A stretch of 64,000 bases of DNA from Phytopseudomonas straminea (GCF_900112645.1 NZ_FOMO01000005.1:124001-188000), one strand, 5' to 3'; counted from the stretch's first letter, positions 18,021-27,177 are shown. The notes: generated by a model not told the origin, from the letters alone. Program-made: numbers and translations.

Positions 18021-19219
18021 CAGATGGTCCCCCGGCGCGGCGGCAGGCGATCGTTGAGGTAGAAGTCGCCGATGGCGTGGTACTTCCAGCGCACCGGGTC
18101 GTGCAGGGTGTGGGTGCGGGCGTTGCGCCAGTGGCGGTCGAGGCCGTGTTCCGCCAGGGTGGCGCGGCTACCAGCCAGTTCTAGCAGCTTGCTGCCGAGC
18201 AGCAGCGAGGTTTCCGTACTGATGGCCCGGGCCTCGGCCACCGCAATCGACGCGGCGGCCACGCTGTCGGCGTCAGGCTCGGCCTGGGCGCTGTCGACGA
18301 ATTGGCCAGCCCGCTCCAGCAGCACTTCGGTAGCGGCCAGGCGCACGCGCAGCTTGCCGATTTCCTGCTGGGTCAGTGGGTCTTCACTGGCCTTTTCGAT
18401 GCCTGCATCGATCCACGGGCGCGACTTGTGTCGCACGAACTGCAGCAGGTCTTGATAGGCGCCCCGGGCGATGCCGGTATCGATGGCCGCATGCAGCAAC
18501 TGGGCGAACGGGCCCACCGTGGTCGGACGGTCGAAGGCGCTCTGGAACGGCACCACGTCGTCGGCGGCCACCGCTACGCCGTCGAACACCACGCTGCCAC
18601 TGCCGGTGGTGCGCTGGCCGAAGCCGCTCCAGTCGTCGATCACCTGTACGCCCTTGGCCTGGCGCGGCACGAAGGCGAGAAAGCCAACGCCCTTTTCGTC
18701 GATGGCCAGGGTCGGGATGCGTTGGGCGAAGAGGGCGCCGGTGCAGTAGAACTTGCGCCCGTCGATGCGATAGCCGCTGGCCGTGCGGCTCAGCCGCGTG
18801 TTGCGATCCAGCGCCGTCTTGGTGCCCAGCTCGGCCAGGGCGTTGCCAAAGCGTTGGCCGGCCAGCACCTCGGTATACAGGCGGCGCTGCTGCGCCTCGC
18901 TGCCGTTCACCCGCAGCACTTCCAGGGCATAGAAATGGTTCTGCGGGATTTGCCCCAGCGAGCCGTCGGCCTGGGAAATCCGTGCAATGACCTTGGCCAG
19001 GGTGACGCTGGATACGCCGGCGCCGCCATGCGAAACGGGCACGCTGATGCCGCCCAGGCCGGACTGGCTGAATTGCTCCAGCTCGCCGTAAGGCAGCTGA
19101 CGGTTGGCATCACGCTCGGCGGCGCCCGTGGCGAAATGCGTGGCCAGGCGCTCGGCAGTGGCCAGCGCCTCGGCGTCATCGCGGATGGTTACCGCGGCGG
19201 TTTTAAGCAGTGCGTTCAT
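18020..19219 (-). CDS. SfnB-family sulfur acquisition oxidoreductase (copy 1)
   Basis: 399 aa with the acyl-CoA dehydrogenase fold: N-terminal helical domain, middle beta-domain (DWSGFGQRTTGSGSVVFDGV, about residues 195-214) and C-terminal helical domain ending DRHWRNARTHTLHDPVRWK. This matches the SfnB/DszC group of flavin-dependent monooxygenases linked to sulfone and sulfonate use. Its 3' end is nearly repeated in the neighbouring gene (LAELGLDRHWRN... motif), so the two are a tandem duplication. Three-base gap to the upstream copy, one-base overlap with the downstream monooxygenase. Confidence 0.88.
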   Translation of the reverse strand: MNALLKTAAVTIRDDAEALATAERLATHFATGAAERDANRQLPYGELEQFSQSGLGGISVPVSHGGAGVSSVTLAKVIARISQADGSLGQIPQNHFYALEVLRVNGSEAQQRRLYTEVLAGQRFGNALAELGTKTALDRNTRLSRTASGYRIDGRKFYCTGALFAQRIPTLAIDEKGVGFLAFVPRQAKGVQVIDDWSGFGQRTTGSGSVVFDGVAVAADDVVPFQSAFDRPTTVGPFAQLLHAAIDTGIARGAYQDLLQFVRHKSRPWIDAGIEKASEDPLTQQEIGKLRVRLAATEVLLERAGQFVDSAQAEPDADSVAAASIAVAEARAISTETSLLLGSKLLELAGSRATLAEHGLDRHWRNARTHTLHDPVRWKYHAIGDFYLNDRLPPRRGTI

Positions 19220-19222
19220 GGC

Positions 19223-20467
19223 TCAGATCCAGGAATGGCGGTTGGGACGGTTGCCGTTGAGGTGCCAGGCGCCGATGGCGTGGTACTTCCAGCGCACCGG
19301 ATCGTGCAGGGTGTGGGTGCGCGCATTGCGCCAATGGCGGTCGAGGCCGAACTCGGCGAGGGTGGCGCGGCTGCCGGCCAGCTCCAGCAGCTTTTCGCTG
19401 GCTGCCAGGGCAATCTCGGTGGTCAGCGCCTTGGCTTCAGCCACGGCGATGGAGGCGCGGGCGGCCGCATCGGCGTCGATGGGCGCCGCTGCGGTTTCGT
19501 CGAGCACGCGGGCTGCCTTGTGCAGCAGCGCTTCGGCAGCGTGCAGTTCGATCTGCAGGCGGCCGACATCGGCGATCACGTACGGATCGTCACCGGCTCG
19601 CTCGACCTTGGCATCGATCCATGGCCGGGATTTCTCGCGCACGAAGGCAATGGCGTCGCGGACCGCGCCGTCGGCGATACCCAGGTCGATGGCCGCCTGA
19701 ATCAGCTGGGAAAACGCGCCCTGAATGCTTGGTTTTTCGGTCAGCGGCCACAGCGGTACCAGGTTGTCTTCGTCGACGTGTACCTCGTTGAGCAGCACGG
19801 TGCCGCTGGCGGTGGTGCGCTGACCGAAGCCGGACCAGTCGTTGACGATGCGCAGGCCCGGGCGGCCGCGCTGGATAAAGGCCAGCCACGGGCGGCCTTG
19901 CTCGTCCAGCGCCTTGGCGGTGACCCAATGGGCGAACAGGGCGCCGGTGGAGTAGAACTTCTCGCCACTGAGCAGCCGGCGGCCGTCGCGCTCGATCAGC
20001 CGTGCCTGAATATCCAGGGTGTGCTTGCTGCCGCGCTCCGGGCCGCCGTTGCCGATGCGCCAGCCGGCCAGCACGCTGGCGAACAGGCGCTGCTGCTGCG
20101 CCGGGCTGGCGGCGGCGTGCAGCAGGCCGAGCAGGCCGAAGTGGTTCTGCGGAATTTGCCCGAGCGCCGGGTCGATGGCGCTGATGATGCGAAACACCTC
20201 GGCGATGGTCACGTACGACAGCTGCGGGCCGCCAAAGGCGCGTGGCACGGCGATGCTGCCCAGGCCGCTGGCAGTGAAACGCTCCACCAGCTCCCATGGC
20301 AGGCGCCGCTCGCGGTCGCGCTGGATGGCGCCGGCTTCGGCGGCGCGGGCCAGGGTATGGGCGGCCTCCAGTGCATCGGCGTCGCTGGTGAGAATGGCGG
20401 CGGGGTGTAACGGTGGCGCGACATCCTGGTCGGATGCGCTGCCCTCAAGGGTAATCGGACTGGTCAT
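19223..20467 (-). CDS. SfnB-family sulfur acquisition oxidoreductase (copy 2)
   Basis: 414 aa, same domain order as the downstream copy and about half identical by eye: DWSGFGQRTTASGTVLLNEV in the middle domain, KSRPWIDAKVE, and the C-terminal GLDRHWRNARTHTLHDPVRWKYHAIG. It has an N-terminal extension of about 15 residues. The ATG at 20467 begins MTSPITLEGSAS. It is separated from the upstream DszC-like gene by 109 bases, the largest gap in this operon, where an internal promoter could sit. Confidence 0.88.
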   Translation of the reverse strand: MTSPITLEGSASDQDVAPPLHPAAILTSDADALEAAHTLARAAEAGAIQRDRERRLPWELVERFTASGLGSIAVPRAFGGPQLSYVTIAEVFRIISAIDPALGQIPQNHFGLLGLLHAAASPAQQQRLFASVLAGWRIGNGGPERGSKHTLDIQARLIERDGRRLLSGEKFYSTGALFAHWVTAKALDEQGRPWLAFIQRGRPGLRIVNDWSGFGQRTTASGTVLLNEVHVDEDNLVPLWPLTEKPSIQGAFSQLIQAAIDLGIADGAVRDAIAFVREKSRPWIDAKVERAGDDPYVIADVGRLQIELHAAEALLHKAARVLDETAAAPIDADAAARASIAVAEAKALTTEIALAASEKLLELAGSRATLAEFGLDRHWRNARTHTLHDPVRWKYHAIGAWHLNGNRPNRHSWI

Positions 20468-20576
20468 GTGAACCTCATCGTGTGGATGTGCCGCAGCAGC
20501 GCGGGGTGGGCGCGCTGCGGCGGGAAATCGAGGCTCCGGTGGTCCGGTGGCAAACGGCGTTTGTGAGCGAGTGCGC

Positions 20577-21806
20577 TCAGCTGTACAGCGAGGCTTGCGG
20601 GCCCTGGCCGCTGAGCAGCCAGTGGCCGAGATCGCGCACCTTGTAGTCGACGGGGTCGTGCAGGCTGTGCACCCGCACGTTGCGCCAGAAGCGGTCGAAG
20701 CCGTAGCGCGAGCTGGTGGCGCGGGCGCCCATGTTCTCGAAGATCTGGCTGGTGATATCCAGGGCGGCGCGTACCGCCACGACTTTCGCTTCGCTGATCG
20801 CCAGGGCTACCTCAGCGCGTTCGGCGGCAGTCAGTGCCGATTTCTCCCAGGCGGCCTGCAGGCGCACGGCCGCCTGTTCAGCTAGTGGCACGGCGGCGCG
20901 GTAACGCAGCCAGAGTTCGCCATAACGCTGCTGGATGAATGGATCGTCGCTGGCCTTGGCGACGCCGGACGCCGGCCAGGCGCGGCTTTGCTCGCGGGTA
21001 TAGCGTAGCGCCGCATCCATCGCAGCCTGGGCGTTACCGAGATAGAGCTGGGTAAGAATCAGCTGCGACAGGCAGGCGCGCAGCGTGGTACGTGGGCTGG
21101 GGCCGACCGGGCCGAGCAGCTCGCTGCTGTCGACGAACACCTGCTCGAACTGCACGGTGCCGCTGTCGGTCTGGCGCTGGCCGAAGCCGTCCCAGTCGCT
21201 GTTCACACTCATGCCATCGCGCCCGCCCGGCAGCACGATGAATACCCGATCTTCGCTGCGATTGCCCCGCGGTGCGCTGATCACCAGGGCATCGGCACCC
21301 AGGGCGCCGGAGCAGAAGGATTTGCTGCCATTGAGCTCGAAGTGCTCCTCGCGGGGGCTGAGCGCCAGGCCAGTGTCGCGACCATTGGTGGCGTTACCCC
21401 AGAACCAGTTTTCCTGCACGGTGCGGGTCAGCCAGTGGCGCTGCTGCTCGGGGCTGCCGAACAGCTGGATGGTCGCCACCTGCAAGTGCTGAAAGGCGAA
21501 GAGGTGGGCGAGCGAACTGTCCGCCGCAGCAAGGTGGCGCACGATGCGATAGATTTCCGGCCAGGCCACGCCCTGACCGCCGTATTGCTGCGGTACGGCG
21601 AGGGTCAGCAGGCCGCTGCCGCGCAACAGTTCGCGTTCTGCCGGCGCGCTGCCGCCGGCTTTGTCGCGCTCCACGGCGCTGGCGGCCAACTGCCGGGCCA
21701 GGCGCTCGACCGTGGCCGTGCGGCTGCCGAAGTCGGCAGGGAACAGGTGTGCAGCGAACAGCGGTTGTTCCAGGGGGGCCAGGTGCAGGCGTGCTTCGCT
21801 GCTCAT
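20577..21806 (-). CDS. DszC-like acyl-CoA dehydrogenase-fold monooxygenase
   Basis: 409 aa starting at the ATG at 21806, which overlaps the stop of the binding-protein gene (ATGA). It shares the acyl-CoA dehydrogenase fold with the two SfnB copies but is clearly more diverged (DWDGFGQRQTDSGTVQFEQV in the middle domain; DRFWRNVRVHSLHDPVDYK near the end). This is the DszC/dibenzothiophene-monooxygenase type, which uses reduced flavin to hydroxylate or oxidise sulfur compounds. A frame extending further upstream lies within the binding-protein gene and is not real. Confidence 0.87.
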   Translation of the reverse strand: MSSEARLHLAPLEQPLFAAHLFPADFGSRTATVERLARQLAASAVERDKAGGSAPAERELLRGSGLLTLAVPQQYGGQGVAWPEIYRIVRHLAAADSSLAHLFAFQHLQVATIQLFGSPEQQRHWLTRTVQENWFWGNATNGRDTGLALSPREEHFELNGSKSFCSGALGADALVISAPRGNRSEDRVFIVLPGGRDGMSVNSDWDGFGQRQTDSGTVQFEQVFVDSSELLGPVGPSPRTTLRACLSQLILTQLYLGNAQAAMDAALRYTREQSRAWPASGVAKASDDPFIQQRYGELWLRYRAAVPLAEQAAVRLQAAWEKSALTAAERAEVALAISEAKVVAVRAALDITSQIFENMGARATSSRYGFDRFWRNVRVHSLHDPVDYKVRDLGHWLLSGQGPQASLYS

Positions 21807-22756
21807 TTCGCGGGGCTCCAGAGGGTGACCTTGCTGGCGTCGACAGCCTTGGGTAGCAGCCCGGCGGCAAGGAAGGCATCGGCGATTTTCTGTTGTTCGG
21901 CCAGGCTGCCCGGCTGCACCAGGCGTACCTGATAGCTGCGTTTGGCATTGGCTTTCTCGACCACCGCGGGGTCGAGGTTCCCCCACAGCGGGCCGAGAAC
22001 TTCGGCGCCCTGGCGCGGGTTGGCGCGCAGCCAGTCACCGGCTTTCACCAGTTCGCTGAACACGCTCTGCAACACCTGCGGATGCGCCCTGGCGAACGCG
22101 GCGCTGGTCAGGTAATAGCGCTGGTAGTCGGCCAGGCCCTCACCGTCGGCGAGAATGCGCGTTGGCAGTTGCTGCTGGGCACCGCTGATAAAGGGCTCCC
22201 AGGTCACCCAGGCATCGACCTTGCGATTCTCGAAGGCCGCTCGGCCGTCGGCGGGCGTCAGGTAGGCCGGCTCGATATCGCTGAACTTCAGGCCAGCCTT
22301 GGCCAGCGCGGCGATAAGCAGGTAGTGCACGCCGGCGGCTTTGGTGACGGCGACTTTCTTGCCTTTGAGGTCGGCCAGGGTTCTGATCTGCGAGTCCTCG
22401 CGCACCACGATGGCTTGGGCATGGGGCGAGGGCGCTTCCTGGGCGAAGTAGGCGAGGTCGGCGCCGGCGGCCTGGGCGAACACCGGCACGGTATCGGCGA
22501 CGTCAGCCGAAAGGTCGATATTGCCGACGTTGAGGGCTTCGAGCAGCGGCTGGCCACTGGGAAATTCGTGCCAGCTGACGGTGATGTCCTGAGCGGCCAG
22601 GGTCTTTTCCAGGCTGCCTTGCTGTTTGAGCAGGCTGATCAGCGTTGACGACTTTTGGTAACCGATGCGCAGCTGTTCGGCAGCGTTAGCGATTGGCGCG
22701 GTGGCCAGGCCGAGGCTCAGCAGCAAAGCGAGGATCGGGCGGTGGGGCAGTGACAT
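21803..22756 (-). CDS. Aliphatic sulfonate-type ABC substrate-binding protein (SsuA-like)
   Basis: 317 aa with a Sec signal peptide ending ANA-A (about residue 25). The mature start EQLRIGYQKSSTLISLLKQQGSLEK and the DADVADTVPVFAQAAGADLAY and LADLKGKKVAVTKAAG-like segments are typical of SsuA/nitrate-sulfonate-taurine binding proteins. First gene of the minus-strand operon, yet no permease or ATPase of the Ssu type accompanies it; those are on the divergent strand at 25509-27058, with another binding protein. Start at ATG 22756 (GAGGT upstream) rather than the earlier ATG at 22804. Confidence 0.88.
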   Translation of the reverse strand: MSLPHRPILALLLSLGLATAPIANAAEQLRIGYQKSSTLISLLKQQGSLEKTLAAQDITVSWHEFPSGQPLLEALNVGNIDLSADVADTVPVFAQAAGADLAYFAQEAPSPHAQAIVVREDSQIRTLADLKGKKVAVTKAAGVHYLLIAALAKAGLKFSDIEPAYLTPADGRAAFENRKVDAWVTWEPFISGAQQQLPTRILADGEGLADYQRYYLTSAAFARAHPQVLQSVFSELVKAGDWLRANPRQGAEVLGPLWGNLDPAVVEKANAKRSYQVRLVQPGSLAEQQKIADAFLAAGLLPKAVDASKVTLWSPAK

Positions 22757-23128
22757 GGCAGGACCTCGACTAAAACGCGTGGCGGCCATGCAGGGGACGA
22801 TCACACGTACTTCATGAATGAGCGATTGAAGTCCGGTGATCCGGTGAAGAGAAGCTAATCGATATAAAAAATGGTTGATAAATAATTTTTTGTACTTAGC
22901 TTAGGTCTACAGTCCTTGATCGGCTTATATGCAAAATAGTTACTACAAAGTGAAAAATAATTCTTTTTAGGGATTACCAAGGCTCTCGTAAATTAGCCGT
23001 CAGCCGACAGCGGACCACCGCATCGGGCCCGAACCAGGGGCTCTCTGCCAACGTCTTCATGTCGGTAATGTCGAGCTCCTGCGCCGTGCCCGTTCATAAC
23101 AGCACACCCCTGCACTGGAGCATCGAGC
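22757..23128. promoter_or_regulatory. Divergent control region of the sulfur island
   Basis: 372 bases between two divergent sulfur transcription units. The core 22856-22978 is strikingly AT-rich (GATATAAAAAATGG, AAATAATTTTTTG, TTATATGCAAAATAG, AAAAATAATTCTTTTT), in contrast to the GC-rich surroundings. Both promoters and an activator site (a LysR-type regulator such as CysB would fit) probably lie here. I found no good sigma-54 match and cannot name a definite operator. Confidence 0.5.
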
Positions 23129-24445
23129 ATGAACAAGTCCACCCTGGCACTGGCCGTCTCCCTGGCCGCACTGGCCACCGAAGCGAGCGCCGCCGGCTTC
23201 ATCGAAGACAGCAAGGCCAGCATTGGCCTGCGCAATTTCTATTACGACCTGAACACCAAGAACACCGCCAACAACAATGGCGAAGCGCAGGAGTGGGGGC
23301 AGGGTTTCATCTTCAACTACGCCTCCGGGTTCACCCAGGGCACCGTCGGCTTTGGCATCGATGCCATCGGCCTGCTCGGTGTGAAACTCGACTCCGGCGG
23401 CAAGGCGGGCAAGACCGGCCGTGATCGCACCCCAGGCCAGCTGTTCCCGCTGGACAGCGACGGCAGCGCGGTGGACGACTACAGCAAGGCCGGCGTGACC
23501 GCCAAACTACGTCTGTCCAAGACCGAGGCGCGCATTGGCACCCTGCAGCCCAAGCTGCCGGTGGTGACCTTCAACGATGGCCGCCTGCTGCCACAGACCT
23601 TCGAAGGCGGGCAGGTGACTTCCAGCGAGATCGACGGCCTGACCCTGACCGCCGGCCAATTGGAAAGCACCAAGACCCGCAGCTCGACCGACGATATCGC
23701 CCTGCGTATCGCTGGCGCCTCGGGTGAGGCCGACACCAACAAGTTCTACTTCGCCGGCGGCGACTGGAAGGCCACCAAGGACCTGACGCTGCAGTACTAC
23801 TACGGCAACCTGGAAGACTTCTACAAACAGCACTTCCTCGGCCTAGTGCACAACTGGGCCATCGGGCCGGGTTCGCTGAAGAGCGACCTGCGCTACTTCG
23901 ACAGCAATTCCGACGGCAAGAACGGCAGCGCCGCAGGCCGTGCAGAGGGCTACACCAGCAGCGGCTACTACGGCAATGGCGTGACCACTGGCGAGGTCGA
24001 CAACCAGACCTGGAGCGCCTTGTTCACCTACACCCTGGGCGGCCATTCCGCCGGCTTGGGCTATCAGCAGGTCGAAGGCGACAGCGCCTTCCCGTTTCTC
24101 AACCAGGGCGGCGGCTCGTCGTCCTACCTGATCACCGATCGGCAGATCGGCAAGTTTGCCAGTGCCGGCGAGCGCACCTGGGTGGCCGAATACGCCTACG
24201 ACTTCGCCAAGCTCGGCGTGCCGGGCCTGAAGGCCAGCATCGCCTACTTGAAGGGCGACAACGTCGACTCCGCCAATGGCGACCTCAAGGAGTGGGAGCG
24301 TGACCTGCGCCTGGATTACACCCTGCTCGACGGGCCGCTCAAGGGCCTGGGCGTGTCCTGGCGCAATGCGACCCAGCGCGGCAACGTCGCCACCGATGCC
24401 GACGAGAACCGCCTGATTCTGAGCTACACCCTGACGCTGCTGTAA
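23129..24445 (+). CDS. OprD-family outer membrane porin
   Basis: 438 aa with a cleavable signal peptide (ASA-A near residue 22). The mature start AGFIEDSKASIGLRNFYYD and the R-LR-KTEARIGTL, GGQVTSSEI and terminal ENRLILSYTLTLL segments are typical of the 18-stranded OprD family of substrate-specific porins; the final residues form the C-terminal beta-strand signal, though it ends in Leu instead of Phe. Placed before a second binding protein and ABC permease/ATPase, so it probably admits the same sulfur compound. Confidence 0.92.
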   Translation: MNKSTLALAVSLAALATEASAAGFIEDSKASIGLRNFYYDLNTKNTANNNGEAQEWGQGFIFNYASGFTQGTVGFGIDAIGLLGVKLDSGGKAGKTGRDRTPGQLFPLDSDGSAVDDYSKAGVTAKLRLSKTEARIGTLQPKLPVVTFNDGRLLPQTFEGGQVTSSEIDGLTLTAGQLESTKTRSSTDDIALRIAGASGEADTNKFYFAGGDWKATKDLTLQYYYGNLEDFYKQHFLGLVHNWAIGPGSLKSDLRYFDSNSDGKNGSAAGRAEGYTSSGYYGNGVTTGEVDNQTWSALFTYTLGGHSAGLGYQQVEGDSAFPFLNQGGGSSSYLITDRQIGKFASAGERTWVAEYAYDFAKLGVPGLKASIAYLKGDNVDSANGDLKEWERDLRLDYTLLDGPLKGLGVSWRNATQRGNVATDADENRLILSYTLTLL

Positions 24446-24513
24446 GCCACCCGTAATCGCCATGAGCTGGCGGGCGGTATTGGCCCGCCAGCGTCGTTCA
24501 CAAGGACAAGATC

Positions 24514-25506
24514 ATGAAAAAAACCGCTTTGCGTGTCGGGCTTGCCGCCCTGTTTGCCGCCTGGCTGCCGACTGCCGTGCAGGCTGCACCGCCCAAGGAA
24601 GTTCGCCTCGATTACGCCTACTACGCGCCCACTAGCCTGGTGCTCAAGCAGCAGGCCTTGCTGGAGAAAGCGCTTGAGCCGCAAGGCATCAGCGTCAAAT
24701 GGGTATTCAGCCAGGGCAGCAACCGCTCGCTGGAATACCTCAACGGTGGCAGCACCGATTTCGCTTCCACCGCCGGCTTGGCCGCGGTGCTGAGCCGCGC
24801 CAATGGCGCACCGATCAAGACCATCTACGTGGCCAGCCGCCCGGAATGGACGGCGCTGGTGGTGCCCAAGGATTCGCCGATCCAGTCCGTGGCTGACCTC
24901 AAGGGCAAAAAGGTCGCGGCCACCAAGGGCACCGATCCCTTCCTGTTCCTGCTGCAGAGCCTGCAGAAAGCCGGGCTGAACAAGAACGACGTGGAGATCG
25001 TCCACCTGCAGCACCCCGATGGTCGCGTGGCCCTAGAGCGTGGCGACGTGCAGGCCTGGGCCGGGCTCGATCCGCTGATGGCGTCGAGCGAACTGCAGGC
25101 CGGTTCGCGCCTGCTGTACCGCAACCGCGACTTCAACAGCTACAGCGTACTCAGCGTGACCGAAACCTTCGCCAAGCAGCAGCCAGAGCTGATCGAGCAG
25201 GTCATCGCCGCCTACGAACAGGCCCGCCAATGGGCCATCGCCAACCCGGACGCCCTGGCCCAACTGCTGGCCGATGAAGCCAAGCTGCCGCTGGAAGTGG
25301 CCAAGCTGCAGCTGTCACGTACCGACTTCAGCAACTCGCAGCCGGGCGCCGAACACGTCAAGGCGCTCAAGGCCGCGGCACCGATCCTGCTCGAAGAGGG
25401 GCTGGTGCGCCCGGGCACCGATGTTGCCGGCGTTGTCGATCAGCTGATCACGCCGCAGCTGGCAGCCAAGGTGATCGCTCGTTCCGTGGCCAAGGCAGGT
25501 AACTGA
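24514..25506 (+). CDS. SsuA-like ABC substrate-binding protein (second)
   Basis: 330 aa, signal peptide ending VQA-A near residue 25. The mature chain EVRLDYAYYAPTSLVLKQQALLEK, STAGLAAVLSRANG and LADLKGKKVAATKGTD match the sulfonate/taurine/nitrate binding-protein family. It is co-directional with the following permease (2-base gap) and ATPase, so it is the dedicated partner of that transporter. It is clearly related to, but diverged from, the binding protein at 21803-22756. Confidence 0.9.
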   Translation: MKKTALRVGLAALFAAWLPTAVQAAPPKEVRLDYAYYAPTSLVLKQQALLEKALEPQGISVKWVFSQGSNRSLEYLNGGSTDFASTAGLAAVLSRANGAPIKTIYVASRPEWTALVVPKDSPIQSVADLKGKKVAATKGTDPFLFLLQSLQKAGLNKNDVEIVHLQHPDGRVALERGDVQAWAGLDPLMASSELQAGSRLLYRNRDFNSYSVLSVTETFAKQQPELIEQVIAAYEQARQWAIANPDALAQLLADEAKLPLEVAKLQLSRTDFSNSQPGAEHVKALKAAAPILLEEGLVRPGTDVAGVVDQLITPQLAAKVIARSVAKAGN

Positions 25507-25508
25507 TC

Positions 25509-26330
25509 ATGAAAGCGCTAAGCCTGGCCATCGCACGGGGCCTGCCAGCCTGGCGGCCCCGGCTCACCGACCTGCGTGGCTGGGTGGTGCCGCTGCTGAT
25601 GCTGGCGCTGCTGGAAACCCTGGTGCGCACAGGCGTACTGCCGAGCCATCAGATGCCGGCGCCCAGCCAGGTGGCGCAAACGCTCTACCTGCTGGCGCAA
25701 AGCGGCGAGCTGTGGCGGCATTTGAGCGCCAGCCTGCTGCGAGTTGGCGCCGGCTTCGTGATCGGCGTCGCGCTTGCCATCGTCATCGGTACCTGGGTCG
25801 GGCTGAGCCGGCGCGCCGAGGCGTATCTGGAACCGACCTTCCAGGCGCTGCGGGCGATTCCCAGTCTGGCCTGGGTGCCCTTGCTGCTGCTCTGGCTGGG
25901 CATCGACGAAACGCCGAAGATCGTGCTGATTGCCCTGGGCGCCTTCTTTCCGGTGTACCTGGCGCTGCTGGCCGGTATCCGCAACATCGACCGCAAGTTG
26001 GTGGAAGTCGGCCAGCTCTACGGCCTGCCGCCACTGACCCTGGTGCGCCGCATTCTCTTGCCGGCTGCGCTGCCAAGCCTGTTCACCGGCCTGCGTGGCG
26101 CATTGAGCCTGAGCTGGATGTTCCTGGTCGCCGCCGAACTGATCGCCGCCACCCGCGGCCTCGGTTACCTGCTCAGCGATGGCCGGGAAACCTCGCGACC
26201 GGATCTGGTGATCGCCGCCATCCTGTTGCTGGCGCTGCTCGGTAAACTCAGCGACAGCCTGCTCAAGACCTGGGAAAACCGGGCCCTGCGCTGGCGTGAC
26301 AGTTATCAGGGTGGGGAGGGCGGAGCATGA
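25509..26330 (+). CDS. Sulfonate-type ABC transporter permease (SsuC-like)
   Basis: 273 aa with about six membrane helices. The EAA loop of the binding-protein-dependent permease family (VEVGQLYGLPPLTLVRRILLP-like, about residues 160-182) is present, and SLSWMFLVAAELIAATRGLGYLL matches the SsuC/TauC group. The stop overlaps the ATPase start by four bases (ATGA), so the two are translationally coupled. Confidence 0.92.
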   Translation: MKALSLAIARGLPAWRPRLTDLRGWVVPLLMLALLETLVRTGVLPSHQMPAPSQVAQTLYLLAQSGELWRHLSASLLRVGAGFVIGVALAIVIGTWVGLSRRAEAYLEPTFQALRAIPSLAWVPLLLLWLGIDETPKIVLIALGAFFPVYLALLAGIRNIDRKLVEVGQLYGLPPLTLVRRILLPAALPSLFTGLRGALSLSWMFLVAAELIAATRGLGYLLSDGRETSRPDLVIAAILLLALLGKLSDSLLKTWENRALRWRDSYQGGEGGA

Positions 26331-27058
26331 GCGCGCTTTTGCAATTACGGAGCATCCATAAAGCCTTCGCCGAGGTGCGCGTGCTCGACGATGTCAGCTT
26401 AAGGCTCGACGCCGGTGAACTGGTCAGCCTGCTCGGCCCGAGCGGTTGCGGCAAGAGCACGCTGCTGCGCATCGCGGCGGGGCTGGATCGTGACTATCAG
26501 GGCGTTTTGCAGCTCGACCCGCAGCTGGAACGGGGGCGTGGCAACGGCATCGGTGTGGTGTTTCAGGAGCCGCGCTTGATGCCCTGGCTCAGCGTGGCGC
26601 AGAACGTCGGCTTCGCCGATGGCTGGATCGCCGACGACAAATGGATACAGCAACTGCTGCGCGATGTTGGCCTGCAGGGGCGCGGCGATGCTTTGCCCAA
26701 GCAGCTTTCCGGTGGCCAGGCGCAGCGTGTGGCGATTGCCCGGGCGCTGTACGGCAAATCCCAGGTGCTGCTGCTCGATGAGCCGTTCAGCGCGGTGGAT
26801 GCCTTCACGCGGATGAAACTGCAGGACCTGGTGGCCGAGCTGGCTGCCCGCTACGGGATCGCCGTGCTGCTGGTAACCCATGATCTGGACGAAGCGTTTT
26901 ATCTGAGTGATCGGGTGCTGATTCTCGGTGGTACGCCCAGTCGTTTGCAGCGTGAGCTGGCGGTGCCGCTGGCGCGTCCGCGTGATCGTCGCTCGCCACA
27001 GTTGGCGCAGTTGCGCAGCGAAGCACTGACCGAGTTGTATCAATCTCACGCGCTGTAG
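26327..27058 (+). CDS. Sulfonate-type ABC transporter ATP-binding protein (SsuB-like)
   Basis: 243 aa. Walker A GPSGCGKST (about residues 39-47), Q-loop VVFQEPRLMPWL, signature LSGGQAQRVAIARAL, Walker B VLLLDEPFSAVD and H-loop THDLDEA identify an SsuB/TauB-type importer ATPase. Last gene of the porin-SBP-permease-ATPase unit; a REP element follows within 60 bases in place of a standard terminator. Confidence 0.92.
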   Translation: MSALLQLRSIHKAFAEVRVLDDVSLRLDAGELVSLLGPSGCGKSTLLRIAAGLDRDYQGVLQLDPQLERGRGNGIGVVFQEPRLMPWLSVAQNVGFADGWIADDKWIQQLLRDVGLQGRGDALPKQLSGGQAQRVAIARALYGKSQVLLLDEPFSAVDAFTRMKLQDLVAELAARYGIAVLLVTHDLDEAFYLSDRVLILGGTPSRLQRELAVPLARPRDRRSPQLAQLRSEALTELYQSHAL

Positions 27059-27114
27059 TGCGCCTGTTGGCGATCTTTATGGGCAATTACAAGGCAACAG
27101 CAGCTGGCACCATT

Positions 27115-27177
27115 GTGGGAGCGGGCCATGCCCGCGAAAAATCACGGGCTTGGATTAGGCGTCTCCGCCTGTTCCAC
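27115..27177. repeat. REP doublet between convergent genes
   Basis: GTGGGAGCGGGCCATGCCCGCGA with a degenerate inverted partner ending GTTCCAC. It contains the stop codon and last few codons of the convergent rhodanese gene (stop at 27155). Confidence 0.75.

Noticed and set aside
18302..20410. A 702-codon plus-strand open frame opposite the SfnB genes.
   Set aside because: Same cause: antisense to two well-supported genes, with no recognisable domain or ribosome binding site.
22757..23128. A sigma-54 promoter for the sulfur operons, as known for sfn genes.
   Set aside because: The only GG-N10-GC match (near 22970) lacks the flanking -24 and -12 bases, so I do not claim it.
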